Below are positions 1 to 8,753 of a stretch of 64,000 nucleotides of DNA, piece after piece. The position numbers were made by a program, and so were the translations under genes. The DNA comes from Opacimonas viscosa (GTDB lineage Bacteria; Pseudomonadota; Gammaproteobacteria; Enterobacterales; Alteromonadaceae). Every line of letters starts with the position of its first letter. The first letter of the stretch is position 1. Under the pieces are notes generated by a model that was not told the origin of the DNA, made no database searches, and saw only the letters and a program-made list of their open reading frames with translations. Where the stretch lies: NCBI RefSeq assembly GCF_024199005.1, contig NZ_JANATA010000015.1, positions 1 to 64,000 of the forward strand, written 5' to 3'.

Positions 1-132
1 GCCAATCCATAAATGAAGCCCCTATAAAGGGGCTTTTTTTATGCCTGCGATTTGCTAGGATGAGAACCGATAGTGCCCCAAGAAAACCGATAGAGGTTCG
101 ACTAAATCGTCAGGAACGATTTAGCATTGCAC
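1..132. repeat. 132-bp direct repeat, copy 1
   Basis: This copy is identical base for base to 188-319, offset by 187 bp. It contains a rho-independent terminator (16-40) and a perfect 9-bp hairpin with arms CTAAATCGT and ACGATTTAG. It opens with GCCA, which would fit the 3' end of a tRNA gene lying just outside the window. No transposase or integrase is nearby. Confidence 0.95.
16..40 (+). terminator. Rho-independent terminator, copy 1
   Basis: The stem AAGCCCC/GGGGCTT encloses a 6-nt loop and is followed by a seven-T run. It probably ends a transcript entering from the left of the window, possibly a tRNA unit. Confidence 0.85.
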
Positions 133-172
133 GAATGTGCATCGCGCAGCGGCGAGGGCAGGAGCCCGAGAT

Positions 173-191
173 AATCCTTCCGCACGCGCCA
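173..191 (+). other. tRNA 3'-end-like remnant
   Basis: The stretch reads like the T-stem 3' strand, acceptor 3' strand and CCA of a tRNA (AATCCTTC, CGCACGC, GCCA). The matching T-loop, T-stem 5' strand and 5' half are absent upstream, so it is not a functional tRNA. It abuts repeat copy 2 exactly as a complete tRNA would be expected to abut copy 1. The tRNA interpretation is inference. Confidence 0.35.
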
Positions 192-319
192 ATCCATAAA
201 TGAAGCCCCTATAAAGGGGCTTTTTTTATGCCTGCGATTTGCTAGGATGAGAACCGATAGTGCCCCAAGAAAACCGATAGAGGTTCGACTAAATCGTCAG
301 GAACGATTTAGCATTGCAC
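188..319. repeat. 132-bp direct repeat, copy 2
   Basis: Perfect second copy of 1-132. Just past its end the sequence changes to another hairpin, CTAGGAA/TTCCTAG (320-336). Copy 1 is instead followed by a GC-richer 55-bp stretch (133-187). The layout is a 187-bp tandem duplication of which only 132 bp remain in the second unit. Confidence 0.95.
203..227 (+). terminator. Rho-independent terminator, copy 2
   Basis: Same AAGCCCC/GGGGCTT stem and T-run as at 16-40, carried in the second repeat copy. It insulates the DUF1800 gene from upstream transcription. Confidence 0.8.
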
Positions 320-400
320 CTAGGAATAATTCCTAGTTACTCATTCATGGTATTTTGCTAGCTTTGTACTCAATAGTCGTTATGTGTTACGGAGTATAAG

Positions 401-2827
401 ATGCAATTTAATCGTGTTGTTTTAATGGGAGTTTCCTTTCTATTTATTACCGCATGTGGTGGTGGCGGCAGTTCAAGCACTCCAGCCCCAGCCCCAAATC
501 CTACCATTACTCAACCAAGTAATAATGCGCCTACCGCAGCAAATACTAGTTTAACAATTGATGAAGACACTACTGGCGCTGGCGCAATTAATGCCAGTGA
601 TGCTGATGGAGATACTTTATCTTATTCTGTTACCAGTGGAACTCAAAATGGTCAACTTACGCTCAATGCTAATGGTACGTTTAACTATACACCAAATGCC
701 GGGTTTTTTGGGTCAGACACCGCGACTATTTCCGTTAGTGATGGGACTGATACTGTTACTTTAACTCTTGCAATTACCGTTAATGAGGTGATTGAGAATT
801 CAGCACCGACCGCAGCGATAACGCTTTCAAGAATGGACGTTGTTGCCAGTGAACCTTTGCAATTAAGTGCTGAACAAAGTACTGACCCTGATAATGGTGA
901 TACTCTTAGTTATCAATGGTCGCTGACATCCCCTAATTACAGTCAAGCATCGATAGATAATCCTACCAACAGTGTTATTGAAATTCGTCCTGATGCAATC
1001 GGTGAGTATACATTATCTCTCACAGTTACTGACTCAAGTGGGGCTACTGACACAGCCAACATGAGTTTTACGCCTGGCATGCCAGAACCAATGGCACTGC
1101 CAAATTTTGCACCTAGTCCACCTCCCGCTGGATTCATAAATCATACTGTCGATGCTGTACGTTTATTAAAACAAGCGACCTTTGGACCGACGGTAGAATC
1201 GGTTGCACGTTTAGAAGAATTGGGGGGCGAGGCATGGTTTCAAGAACAAATGTCCTTACCACAAACCAAATGGGTTGATTTGCGAGAAATTATAGAAGCT
1301 GAAACTGGCGATATTGATGGTGTGTCTGAAAATGGAAAAGAATGGATACAAGAAATTTTTAACATGACGGCATTTGATGCTGAAGATCAATTACGTCATC
1401 GCATTGCTTATACCCTCAGTCAGCTATTTGTGGTGTCAACACAAACAGATTTAGGTCATAAAGACTCTGCTTTTACGACTTACTGGGATAGGTTAGCTAC
1501 ACATGCAACGGGCAACTTTCGCGATCTCCTCGAAGATGTCACTCTGCACCCAACTATGGGGCACTATCTGAATATGATTGGTAATCAAAAAGCCGACCCC
1601 AGTCGCAACATTCGGCCTGATGAAAATTTTGCTCGTGAAGTCATGCAATTGTTTACCATTGGTTTGGCTGAACTTAATCAAGACGGTTCCGTCAAATTAG
1701 ATGAAACGGGTGAACCTATTGAAACTTATAATCAACAAACGATTCAGAATTATGCCGCAGCCCTAACAGGTTGGTATTACATGGCGCCAGAAATTGAAAG
1801 TAATGGCCGTGAAAACTACCATAACTTTGGTTGTAGTATCCATTGTTTCCCTAATTCTGTGGCGGGGACAGATATGGTGGCTTATCAACATATACACCAA
1901 AAAACGGAAAAACAACTGTTACGTGGTTATTATATTCCGCCCGGTCAAACGGCTGAACAAGATTTAGCAATTGTCATGGATAGCTTGTTCTACCACCCAA
2001 ATTTAGGCCCTTTCTTTGCTCAACACCTCATTCGTCAAATGGTCACGAGTAACCCAACTCCTGGATATATTGAAAGAGTCAGTGCCGTGTTTAACAACAA
2101 CGGTAATGGAGTACGCGGTGACATCGCGGCGACGGTCAAAGCAGTTCTATTTGACTCAGAAGCACGAAACCCAGAGTCGGTCGACACATCGTTATATGGA
2201 AAGCTGAAAGAGCCGGTACTGAAAAAAACACATTTTATTCGATTATTTGATATTCAATTATTAAGTGAACCTCAAGTTAGTCTTGATAACCTGTGGGGAA
2301 GTAATATTTGGTGTCCTTTGGGATGTGCCCATACCCAAAAAGCGCTTGATTCAGATAGCGTATTTAACTTTTTTCGTCCAGATTTTGCCCCTAATGGCGA
2401 TATCGCCGGAATGGGTTTAGTGGCACCAGAGGCGCAAATATTGACAGAATCTAATGTTGTTAGTGAAGTACAAATGACACGTTGGATAAAATCCCCACTT
2501 ACTTGGGAACAGCAAGTTTCCAGTGGCTTGCCAAGAGAATGGCATGCAACCGGTTTTGACCCAGACCCCCTTATCAGTGTATGGGATGAAAACGGGTTCG
2601 AAGGCGTCATTGATTTCCTAAATTTATATTTACTTGCTGGTGGGATGACTGAGGAATACAGACGAACGCTTTTAGACATCCAGACTATTCAAAATTACCA
2701 GCATGTATTTGATGGCCAAGATCCAGCATGGGATTCCTCGTCAAGTGATTTGCTTGAACGTCATCAATTTCTCATTGACTTGATCTACATGGTGATGTCG
2801 TCCTCAGAATTTCGCATACAACAATAG
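401..2827 (+). CDS. DUF1800 family lipoprotein with tandem-95/PKD-like N-terminus
   Basis: The 808-aa protein starts with a lipoprotein signal peptide (lipobox FITAC near residue 19, then a Gly/Ser/Pro linker). A cadherin-like tandem-95 type repeat follows at about 45-130 (LTIDED, DADGDTLSYSV, GTFNYTPNAGFFG), then a PKD-like domain at about 134-225. The rest is a DUF1800 domain (RLLKQATFGPT, RHRIAYTLSQLFVVS, RPDENFAREVMQLFTIGL). GGAG lies upstream of the ATG. The next gene is a DUF1501 protein 10 bp downstream; the two families are commonly paired and exported. Their biochemical role is not established. Surface attachment is inferred from the lipobox. Confidence 0.9.
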   Translation: MQFNRVVLMGVSFLFITACGGGGSSSTPAPAPNPTITQPSNNAPTAANTSLTIDEDTTGAGAINASDADGDTLSYSVTSGTQNGQLTLNANGTFNYTPNAGFFGSDTATISVSDGTDTVTLTLAITVNEVIENSAPTAAITLSRMDVVASEPLQLSAEQSTDPDNGDTLSYQWSLTSPNYSQASIDNPTNSVIEIRPDAIGEYTLSLTVTDSSGATDTANMSFTPGMPEPMALPNFAPSPPPAGFINHTVDAVRLLKQATFGPTVESVARLEELGGEAWFQEQMSLPQTKWVDLREIIEAETGDIDGVSENGKEWIQEIFNMTAFDAEDQLRHRIAYTLSQLFVVSTQTDLGHKDSAFTTYWDRLATHATGNFRDLLEDVTLHPTMGHYLNMIGNQKADPSRNIRPDENFAREVMQLFTIGLAELNQDGSVKLDETGEPIETYNQQTIQNYAAALTGWYYMAPEIESNGRENYHNFGCSIHCFPNSVAGTDMVAYQHIHQKTEKQLLRGYYIPPGQTAEQDLAIVMDSLFYHPNLGPFFAQHLIRQMVTSNPTPGYIERVSAVFNNNGNGVRGDIAATVKAVLFDSEARNPESVDTSLYGKLKEPVLKKTHFIRLFDIQLLSEPQVSLDNLWGSNIWCPLGCAHTQKALDSDSVFNFFRPDFAPNGDIAGMGLVAPEAQILTESNVVSEVQMTRWIKSPLTWEQQVSSGLPREWHATGFDPDPLISVWDENGFEGVIDFLNLYLLAGGMTEEYRRTLLDIQTIQNYQHVFDGQDPAWDSSSSDLLERHQFLIDLIYMVMSSSEFRIQQ

Positions 2828-2837
2828 GAGAATAGTG

Positions 2838-4226
2838 ATGGATAGACGATTTTTTTTACAATCCGGATTAGCGTCATTAACTCTTGGAGCAACAGCTCCA
2901 GCGATGGGGCAAGGTATCAATGTTTTAGCTAATATGGCTAATAGTGCAAGTAATATTAGCGATTATAAAACGCTTGTTTGTGTCAACCTCAAAGGTGGCG
3001 CTGATACACTGTCTCTCTTTATTCCCACATCCAGCTCGGGATTGACTGCATATCGTAATATTCGTAACAACCTTACCTATGAACAAGCCGGCGTGAAACT
3101 TTGGGAGCCTAGTAATCAAACCTTAGATAGTTATGGTATGCCCAATTTTATGGACAGCTTTACCGAGATGTTTACTCAAAACAAGCTATCTCTGGTTGCT
3201 AATGTCGGCCCGTTGCGCGAACCTACAACGCTTGATCAAATACAAGTGAACGACGCAATATTGCCTCCATTCTTTGCTTCTCACAGTGATCAAGAAAAAC
3301 TCTGGCAGACGGGGTTTGTCAATTTAGGTGAAAAATCAGGTTGGGGCGGACGTATTATTGAGGCGATGAATGCGAATAGTTCTGCTATTCCAAATAATAT
3401 TTCTTTGGGTCGAGCAACAAAATTTATTCGTGGTCAGGAATTAAATCCTTTTTCAGTCAATACGCAAGATATTCAAAACATGGATCTCTACGTAAATGTG
3501 GGCAATCAGACGGATAATATGCAACGGACTATTTTTGACCGCTTGCAAAACGCCTCTCGACGTAACTTGTTTGCCGATACTTATAATCGCGTAGCTAATT
3601 CAGCAATGGATAATAACAAAATACTGGGAGCAGCTCTCGATGCCACACAACGATTAGCTGTGGATTATCCTACCTCCGTGAATAATGTTTTTGTCGATGG
3701 AGAGTTGTCGCGTTTAACTGATCAATTTAAGCGAGCTGCACAGCTGATCGAAATTGCTCCGACTTTAGGGCAGCATCGACAAGTGATATTTATTGAAATG
3801 AATGCCTTTGATACGCATGATAATCAAAATGCTACTTTCCCTGCACTGATGCAAGCGTTGGGCGAGTCATTGCTGGCTTTCCAAGCAGACCTTGAAGCAC
3901 GAGGTATTGATGACAGAGTTGTGACATTTACGCAATCAGAGTTTGGCCGGACGATGACTATCAACTCTAACGGTACCGACCATGGCTGGGGCGGCCACCA
4001 ATTCGTAATGGGCACTCCGGTCAATGGGGGGCAAGTCATTGGTGCATTACCTGAATATCAACTTGGCTCACGTGATGTTTATCAAAACACTATCATCCCA
4101 CAGTTTTCTGTTGAACAATATGCAGGAAATTTAGCGAAATGGTTCGGCCTCAGTGCGTCACAAATTACCGATGTGTTCCCAACCTATGGGCGTTTCGATG
4201 ATGTGGACTTTGGGTTGTTTAGTTAA
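2838..4226 (+). CDS. DUF1501 family exported protein
   Basis: A protein of about 462 aa of the DUF1501 family, related to the sulfatase/alkaline-phosphatase fold. The N-terminus has a twin-arginine-type signal (RRFFLQ, then a hydrophobic stretch ending around AMGQG), suggesting Tat export after folding or cofactor binding. Family-like motifs are VCVNLKGGADTLSLFIP near residue 45 and FGRT...DHGWGGHQFVMG near 370. I chose the ATG at 2838 rather than the GTG at 2835, because the ribosome binding site TAGGAG (2825-2830) sits 7 nt before it. It forms an operon with the DUF1800 gene. The substrate is unknown. Confidence 0.88.
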   Translation: MDRRFFLQSGLASLTLGATAPAMGQGINVLANMANSASNISDYKTLVCVNLKGGADTLSLFIPTSSSGLTAYRNIRNNLTYEQAGVKLWEPSNQTLDSYGMPNFMDSFTEMFTQNKLSLVANVGPLREPTTLDQIQVNDAILPPFFASHSDQEKLWQTGFVNLGEKSGWGGRIIEAMNANSSAIPNNISLGRATKFIRGQELNPFSVNTQDIQNMDLYVNVGNQTDNMQRTIFDRLQNASRRNLFADTYNRVANSAMDNNKILGAALDATQRLAVDYPTSVNNVFVDGELSRLTDQFKRAAQLIEIAPTLGQHRQVIFIEMNAFDTHDNQNATFPALMQALGESLLAFQADLEARGIDDRVVTFTQSEFGRTMTINSNGTDHGWGGHQFVMGTPVNGGQVIGALPEYQLGSRDVYQNTIIPQFSVEQYAGNLAKWFGLSASQITDVFPTYGRFDDVDFGLFS

Positions 4227-4254
4227 TGGATAAAAGTAGATTAGATGTTGCGAG

Positions 4255-4881
4255 CTAGATATTATTGAGATCTACAAGTTGGGCATCAAGGGCGATTTTT
4301 AGCAATTCAGCGTTCTCACGGACACCGAGTTTACTAACTAAGTTAGCGCGGTGTGCGTGGACCGTTTTGGGCATAATGTCGAGTTCTTTGGCGATAGTTT
4401 TAATGGATTTGCCAATTGCAACAGATTTTAGTAAGTATATTTCGCGGTCAGTCAGCGACGTTAAATCATAGTCATCGATGCTAGTTTGACGATACTCGAC
4501 GGCTTTACCAACATAGGTATTTCCAGAATAAATCGTGTTTAATGCATCGATGAGTTCATCTGCAGCCTCGGACTTAGTAATATACCCGTGAGCACCTGCT
4601 GTAAAAGCACGAGAAATAAATGGCTCTTTGTTATACATTGATGCGATTAGGATTTTACATTGCGGTTGTGCAGATAAGACTGTTTTAATAAATTCGATAC
4701 CATTGCCGTCAGGTAATGAAATATCCAATATTAGACAGTTAATATTGACTTCAGTTAGTGCATTGTGAGCCACTTCAAGTGTACGCGCTGAAAAAGCAAT
4801 ATGAATGCCGTGAGCTTCAACTAAACGCTGATAGCCCTCACTTACAATGGAATGGTCGTCAACAATGCCAATAATCATCAT
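4255..4881 (-). CDS. NarL/FixJ-type response regulator
   Basis: The 208-aa protein has a receiver domain (residues 1-120) with acidic pair D8/D9, phospho-acceptor D53 (LILDISLPDG) and conserved K103. A LuxR-type helix-turn-helix follows at about 140-190 (LTSLTDREIYLLKSVAIG, then TVHAHRANLVSKLGV). It diverges from the histidine kinase at 4961; the 79-bp gap between them presumably holds both promoters, so they are almost certainly a cognate pair. A conserved box at 4912-4937 lies in that gap. The gene converges on the DUF1501 gene. The signal and targets are unknown. Confidence 0.92.
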   Translation of the reverse strand: MMIIGIVDDHSIVSEGYQRLVEAHGIHIAFSARTLEVAHNALTEVNINCLILDISLPDGNGIEFIKTVLSAQPQCKILIASMYNKEPFISRAFTAGAHGYITKSEAADELIDALNTIYSGNTYVGKAVEYRQTSIDDYDLTSLTDREIYLLKSVAIGKSIKTIAKELDIMPKTVHAHRANLVSKLGVRENAELLKIALDAQLVDLNNI

Positions 4882-4911
4882 GATATGTTTGCCTAGCGAT
4901 TATTAAATAAT

Positions 4912-4937
4912 AATGTTCATCTTAACGAATCCATAAT
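4912..4937. promoter_or_regulatory. Candidate shared upstream box, copy A
   Basis: AATGTTCATCTT is followed by AACGAA and CATAAT between the divergent response regulator and kinase genes. A close relative with 3 extra bases occurs at 8507-8535, in the gene-poor region upstream of the small gene at 8754. A shared operator, possibly for the response regulator, is only an inference. Confidence 0.3.
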
Positions 4938-4960
4938 GGAGTGCTATAAGAATTTTTCCT

Positions 4961-6532
4961 ATGTTTAAATATTTCAGTAAACACATATTCGTCGCTGGAG
5001 GATATATCTCAGGCTGGATGTTTCTTTGGTTTCTGCATTTTGATGCACTTATTATAGATACAGCATCGTTGATTTTTTTGCCTGCAGGTTTAAGAGTATG
5101 TGCGTATCTTTTTTTACCCAAGTGTTATTGGATAAGTATTTTCAGTGCTGATTTATGTGCCTCCTTCGTATTAGATATCCTGACCGGTACAACACATCAA
5201 AGTCTATACACTATCTTGGGTAGTAACCTATTACCTGTCCTGAGTTATTTTGTCTTTGCATATTGTTTTTGTCAGATTTATTCAACATTAAATTTTCAGC
5301 GACCACAACAAAGTGTGGTATTCATTATAGGGGTATTTATCACATCTTTTTGTTATGGAACAATTAGAATCCTACTTTTACAAAAAAATGTAGATTTTGA
5401 TTTAACGTTATTTAATCAAATTTTGTCTTTTGCATTTGGTGATACCATGGGGATTTTGTTCATGGTGACGTTTGTTGTTGTGATGCTCGATCTTACCAAA
5501 TCAAATGGCTATAAGGAATCTCAGCGATATTCGTGGCTTGATATACTTGTTTTGACTGCAATTATGACTTGTGTGTTATTCGTTCCTGATAACTCTGTTG
5601 AGATCAATTATGCAAAGATAGTGGTTATTTTTACCATTATAGGTGTGACATATAGGCATGGCTTGTCCGGAAGTTTAGTGAGTCTATGTATTGTCGTAAT
5701 TTGTATTGTTTATTATGTCGCAGTGATTGAATCATCGGTCAATAAATTACCCGAACAAACATTCTTTGTTAGCTTATCCGTACTCAGTATTATTTTGGGA
5801 TCTGTGGTAACACTTAATCGTCAGTATGCGACTGATTTACAAGAGCAAAACGATAGGTTAAAAACCAAAACTAGCCAGCTGGAAGAAGCGCTAGAGCTAA
5901 ACCGCAAACTCAATCAAAACATTTTTCGCATCCAGGAGCAAGAGCGCCAGAGGATTGCTAAAGAGTTACATGATGAAATCGGGCAAAGTATGACTGCCAT
6001 GCGTATTGAAATGAAACTTTTGGAGCCATTCCAACCACCAGAAGGATTGAATATTTTAGGGCAACTCAAACATATTGCACAAAATATTAATGAAACCACA
6101 CATCGCATGATGAATGCACTGCATCCTAGAGGGTTATCTGAGCTAGGATTGTTAGATGCAATACAATATGGAGACGTAGCTGAGCTTTTAAAAAAAGCAC
6201 AAGTAAAGCTGGTTGTAAAAGTACAAGGGAATAGCAAAATCATCCCGTCACATACTGCGCTAGTGTTATATCGTATATTTCAAGAAACATCATCAAATTC
6301 AATGAAATACGCTCACGCTTCTAAAATTGTAGTTAAGATAGATGTCTCGGAATCAAGTGTCGTTATGGCGGTAAAAGACAATGGTATTGGATTTTCGAAT
6401 AATGAATCGAAACCATTGAGTGGCTTAGGTATTTTAGGCATTAAAGAACGAATCTATGCACTCAATGGCACGCATAAACTATGGAGTAGTGAATTTGGTA
6501 CAGAGCACCAAGTCTCTATACCATTGGATTAA
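4961..6532 (+). CDS. Sensor histidine kinase, MASE1-like, HisKA_3 type
   Basis: A 523-aa membrane kinase. The N-terminal 290 residues are very hydrophobic with about eight predicted membrane spans and a MASE1-like start (IFLPAGLR). A short coiled coil follows at about 295-325, then the HisKA_3 dimerisation domain with phospho-acceptor H337 (QRIAKELHDEIGQS) and a HATPase domain ending in VKDNGIGF and LSGLGILGIKERI. This is the NarX/UhpB-type kinase class that partners NarL-type regulators, matching the divergent gene at 4255-4881. The ribosome binding site at the ATG is weak. No periplasmic sensor domain is visible, so the signal may be intramembrane. Confidence 0.9.
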   Translation: MFKYFSKHIFVAGGYISGWMFLWFLHFDALIIDTASLIFLPAGLRVCAYLFLPKCYWISIFSADLCASFVLDILTGTTHQSLYTILGSNLLPVLSYFVFAYCFCQIYSTLNFQRPQQSVVFIIGVFITSFCYGTIRILLLQKNVDFDLTLFNQILSFAFGDTMGILFMVTFVVVMLDLTKSNGYKESQRYSWLDILVLTAIMTCVLFVPDNSVEINYAKIVVIFTIIGVTYRHGLSGSLVSLCIVVICIVYYVAVIESSVNKLPEQTFFVSLSVLSIILGSVVTLNRQYATDLQEQNDRLKTKTSQLEEALELNRKLNQNIFRIQEQERQRIAKELHDEIGQSMTAMRIEMKLLEPFQPPEGLNILGQLKHIAQNINETTHRMMNALHPRGLSELGLLDAIQYGDVAELLKKAQVKLVVKVQGNSKIIPSHTALVLYRIFQETSSNSMKYAHASKIVVKIDVSESSVVMAVKDNGIGFSNNESKPLSGLGILGIKERIYALNGTHKLWSSEFGTEHQVSIPLD

Positions 6533-6543
6533 TTTATCTTGCC

Positions 6544-7197
6544 CTAGCAGCGCGCGAGTACTGCTTCGACTAAGCGACGGATCCCAGTTTCTGCTTGTGC
6601 GATGTTTTCAGCAAGCATATAGGCAGGTGTTGTCACTAGGTTGTGCGTCTCATCAATCACGATATCACCCACATCTGCGACACAATGGGTTGCGCCCATT
6701 GTTTCTAAAGCGTTCGCAGTGTCGGCATCGTGACCGATGGTAATCTGTACTTCCTTACCAAAAATATGTGGAGCAAGGGCCGGGGCAATACACATGTAGC
6801 CAGATACTTTACCGGCATTTTTAAATGCTTTTGCGATTTTTGCGACAGCGTCGAATACCTGCATATTTGTACCATTTACTGCAAAATCGGATAGATTTTT
6901 AGCAACGCCAAATCCACCAGGGATGATGAGTCCGGCAAATTCATCTGGCTGGCATAATGCTAAATCTTGGACGTTGCCGCGTACAATTCGCGCAGATTCT
7001 TCCAGCACATTACGCGTTTGCTCCACTGACTCTCCGGTCAAATGATTAATTACGTGGAATTGGTCGATATTGGGCGCGAAACAAGTATATATAGCACCTT
7101 GTTTTTCAAGATGTAGAAGTGTCAATACAACTTCATTAATTTCCGCACCGTCATAGACCCCACAGCCGGATAATATTACTGCGATATGTTTACTCAT
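6544..7197 (-). CDS. elbB: Isoprenoid biosynthesis glyoxalase ElbB
   Basis: A 217-aa DJ-1/PfpI superfamily protein matching ElbB (also called enhancing lycopene biosynthesis protein 2) along its length: ILSGCGVYDGAEINE at the N-terminus, GLIIPGGFGVAKNLSDFA in the middle, and GYMCIAPALAPHI around the nucleophile-elbow cysteine. The E. coli protein has weak glyoxalase activity. Its cellular role is not settled. The gene stands alone, converges on the kinase gene 12 bp away, and has a TGGAGG-like ribosome binding site just upstream. Confidence 0.92.
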   Translation of the reverse strand: MSKHIAVILSGCGVYDGAEINEVVLTLLHLEKQGAIYTCFAPNIDQFHVINHLTGESVEQTRNVLEESARIVRGNVQDLALCQPDEFAGLIIPGGFGVAKNLSDFAVNGTNMQVFDAVAKIAKAFKNAGKVSGYMCIAPALAPHIFGKEVQITIGHDADTANALETMGATHCVADVGDIVIDETHNLVTTPAYMLAENIAQAETGIRRLVEAVLARC

Positions 7198-7267
7198 TGA
7201 TTTACCTCCAGTACGACAGTAAATGCTTGACTGATATTATTACGTTTTTTCATAATCTCATATTTCC

Positions 7268-8377
7268 TCATTTTTGGTAGAGCGAGAAATCATTGTTTTC
7301 AGTTGTCATTAGTCTGATGAGCTTAGGGTGAATAAATAACTTTTCTTTTCCTGCTGTTATTTCTGTTAGTACACCTACGTCACACAGCTGCTTGAGATAT
7401 ACAGAGGCTGTTTGTCGTTTAGCTATGTTGCTTTCTACTAAATTGTTAATGCGGCAATAAGGTTGTTCGAAGATAACTTTAACGAGTTCATGGCTATATA
7501 TTTTGGGTAGTTGGTATTGAACATAGTCAGTGGTGTGTTCAATTAGCTTTCTCACTGCTGCAATTTTACCGGTTGTCCATTTAGCCGTTTGTTCGACTGC
7601 GTTGAGCATATATATTATCCACCGATGCCACTCGCCATCACGAGTAACCGACAAAAGCAATCTGTAATATTCCTCTTTGTTTTGAACTATATATCGGCTC
7701 AAATACAAAATTGGCAGTGTCAGCAATTTTTTTTCTATTAAGTAAAGGACATTCATGACTCTGCCAGTACGGCCATTGCCATCGGTAAAAGGATGTATTG
7801 CTTCAAACTGATAGTGAGATACTGCCATTTTTATAAGTGGATCGATATCATCGTCGGCATGAAGAAATTGCTCCCAATTCGATAGCAAATGTCGCAGCAC
7901 ATCTTCACCAACAGGTGGCGTGTATATTACCTCCCCGGTTATTTGATTACTCAACGCTGTTCCAGGTATTTTTCTTATATCCATTGTCACTGATTTTATG
8001 GTACTGCATACTTCAACTGCCATATTTGTATTTAATGGTCTTTGTGCGAGTTGCTTGTATCCTTCGAATAAAGCTGTTCGATAGCGGAGAGCTTCTTTGG
8101 TGGCGTTGTCTGCTCCACTGTCTTCTTGGGCAAATTGAAACAGTCGGTCTGTCGTTGTGACAATATTTTCAATTCCTGAGCTATCTTTTGCTTCAAGTAA
8201 TGGAATCAGGTTAATTAATAAACCTTGATTAGGCAACAGTTCACCAGCCTGCTTCAATTCAGCTAATGCTGCTCTGGCGGGAATACAGGCCTTGAGTACT
8301 TCAATACTTTCGAGCACTTGCCCGCTTGGAGGTAACATCGGTATGTTATTGAAAGGCACTTCCGGCTGCCAGCTCAT
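7268..8377 (-). CDS. Class II Fic family adenylyltransferase
   Basis: A Fic/DOC protein with the full catalytic motif HPFTDGNGRTGR (residues 195-206), which uses the His to transfer AMP from ATP to hydroxyl side chains. The inhibitory helix motif S-x3-E-N (SSGIEN, residues 66-71) lies N-terminal to the Fic core, which makes it a class II, self-inhibited Fic. The C-terminal 90 residues look like a winged helix. Length and motifs closely resemble the Shewanella oneidensis Fic protein. I moved the start from 8404 to the ATG at 8377 (MSWQPEV), because AGGA lies 9 nt upstream and the family begins at this point. The longer frame has no ribosome binding site and would run through a palindromic operator. 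No antitoxin gene is adjacent. Confidence 0.92.
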   Translation of the reverse strand: MSWQPEVPFNNIPMLPPSGQVLESIEVLKACIPARAALAELKQAGELLPNQGLLINLIPLLEAKDSSGIENIVTTTDRLFQFAQEDSGADNATKEALRYRTALFEGYKQLAQRPLNTNMAVEVCSTIKSVTMDIRKIPGTALSNQITGEVIYTPPVGEDVLRHLLSNWEQFLHADDDIDPLIKMAVSHYQFEAIHPFTDGNGRTGRVMNVLYLIEKKLLTLPILYLSRYIVQNKEEYYRLLLSVTRDGEWHRWIIYMLNAVEQTAKWTTGKIAAVRKLIEHTTDYVQYQLPKIYSHELVKVIFEQPYCRINNLVESNIAKRQTASVYLKQLCDVGVLTEITAGKEKLFIHPKLIRLMTTENNDFSLYQK

Positions 8378-8395
8378 GTTTAAATATCCTAGCTT

Positions 8396-8424
8396 TATCG
8401 ACATATATGTAGCTTATGTCGATA
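8396..8424. promoter_or_regulatory. 10-bp inverted repeat upstream of fic
   Basis: TATCGACATA (8396-8405) and TATGTCGATA (8415-8424) form a perfect inverted repeat with a 9-bp spacer. A third TGTCGATA half-site lies at 8447-8454. They sit immediately upstream of the preferred Fic start codon. The arrangement is typical of a dimeric repressor operator. The winged-helix part of Fic itself, or an unlinked regulator, could bind it. Confidence 0.6.
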
Positions 8425-8753
8425 GGATCGACTTGTAAAGCTATTGTGTCGATAAAACAAAATTAATTAGACATGAAAATTAAGGCACCCCTAAACGAAA
8501 GACATCAATGTTCATCTTGGTAACGAAGTCATAATAATGATTTAGCTGAATTCCTTTGTACTAGCTCATCGAAATATACCACTTATCTAAGTATTTTTCT
8601 TAGGGTGGAAAACGTTGGCATTGTAGGACAATAAATAAAAAGTGATGTGATTTAATTCTTACGACTTATTCCATACTAATTAGCGGTGAATTAACTAAGA
8701 TCTTGCCTATTATAAAGTCAGGTTAATATATTAAAACAATTCTCGGAGCCATA
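8425..8753. other. Intergenic region between fic and a small gene
   Basis: About 330 bp, AT-rich, with no convincing frame. It holds the third TGTCGATA half-site (8447-8454) and the second copy of the AATGTTCATCTT box (8507-8535). Promoters for the rightward small gene must lie here, but I see no strong -35/-10 pair. Confidence 0.6.
8507..8535. promoter_or_regulatory. Candidate shared upstream box, copy B
   Basis: AATGTTCATCTTGGTAACGA followed by AGTCATAAT resembles 4912-4937 over about 26 positions, with three extra bases in the centre. Both copies lie in noncoding DNA upstream of rightward genes. Confidence 0.3.

Noticed and set aside
1-319. Insertion sequence or miniature transposon
   Set aside because: The copies are direct, not bounded by terminal inverted repeats, and no transposase or target duplication was found.
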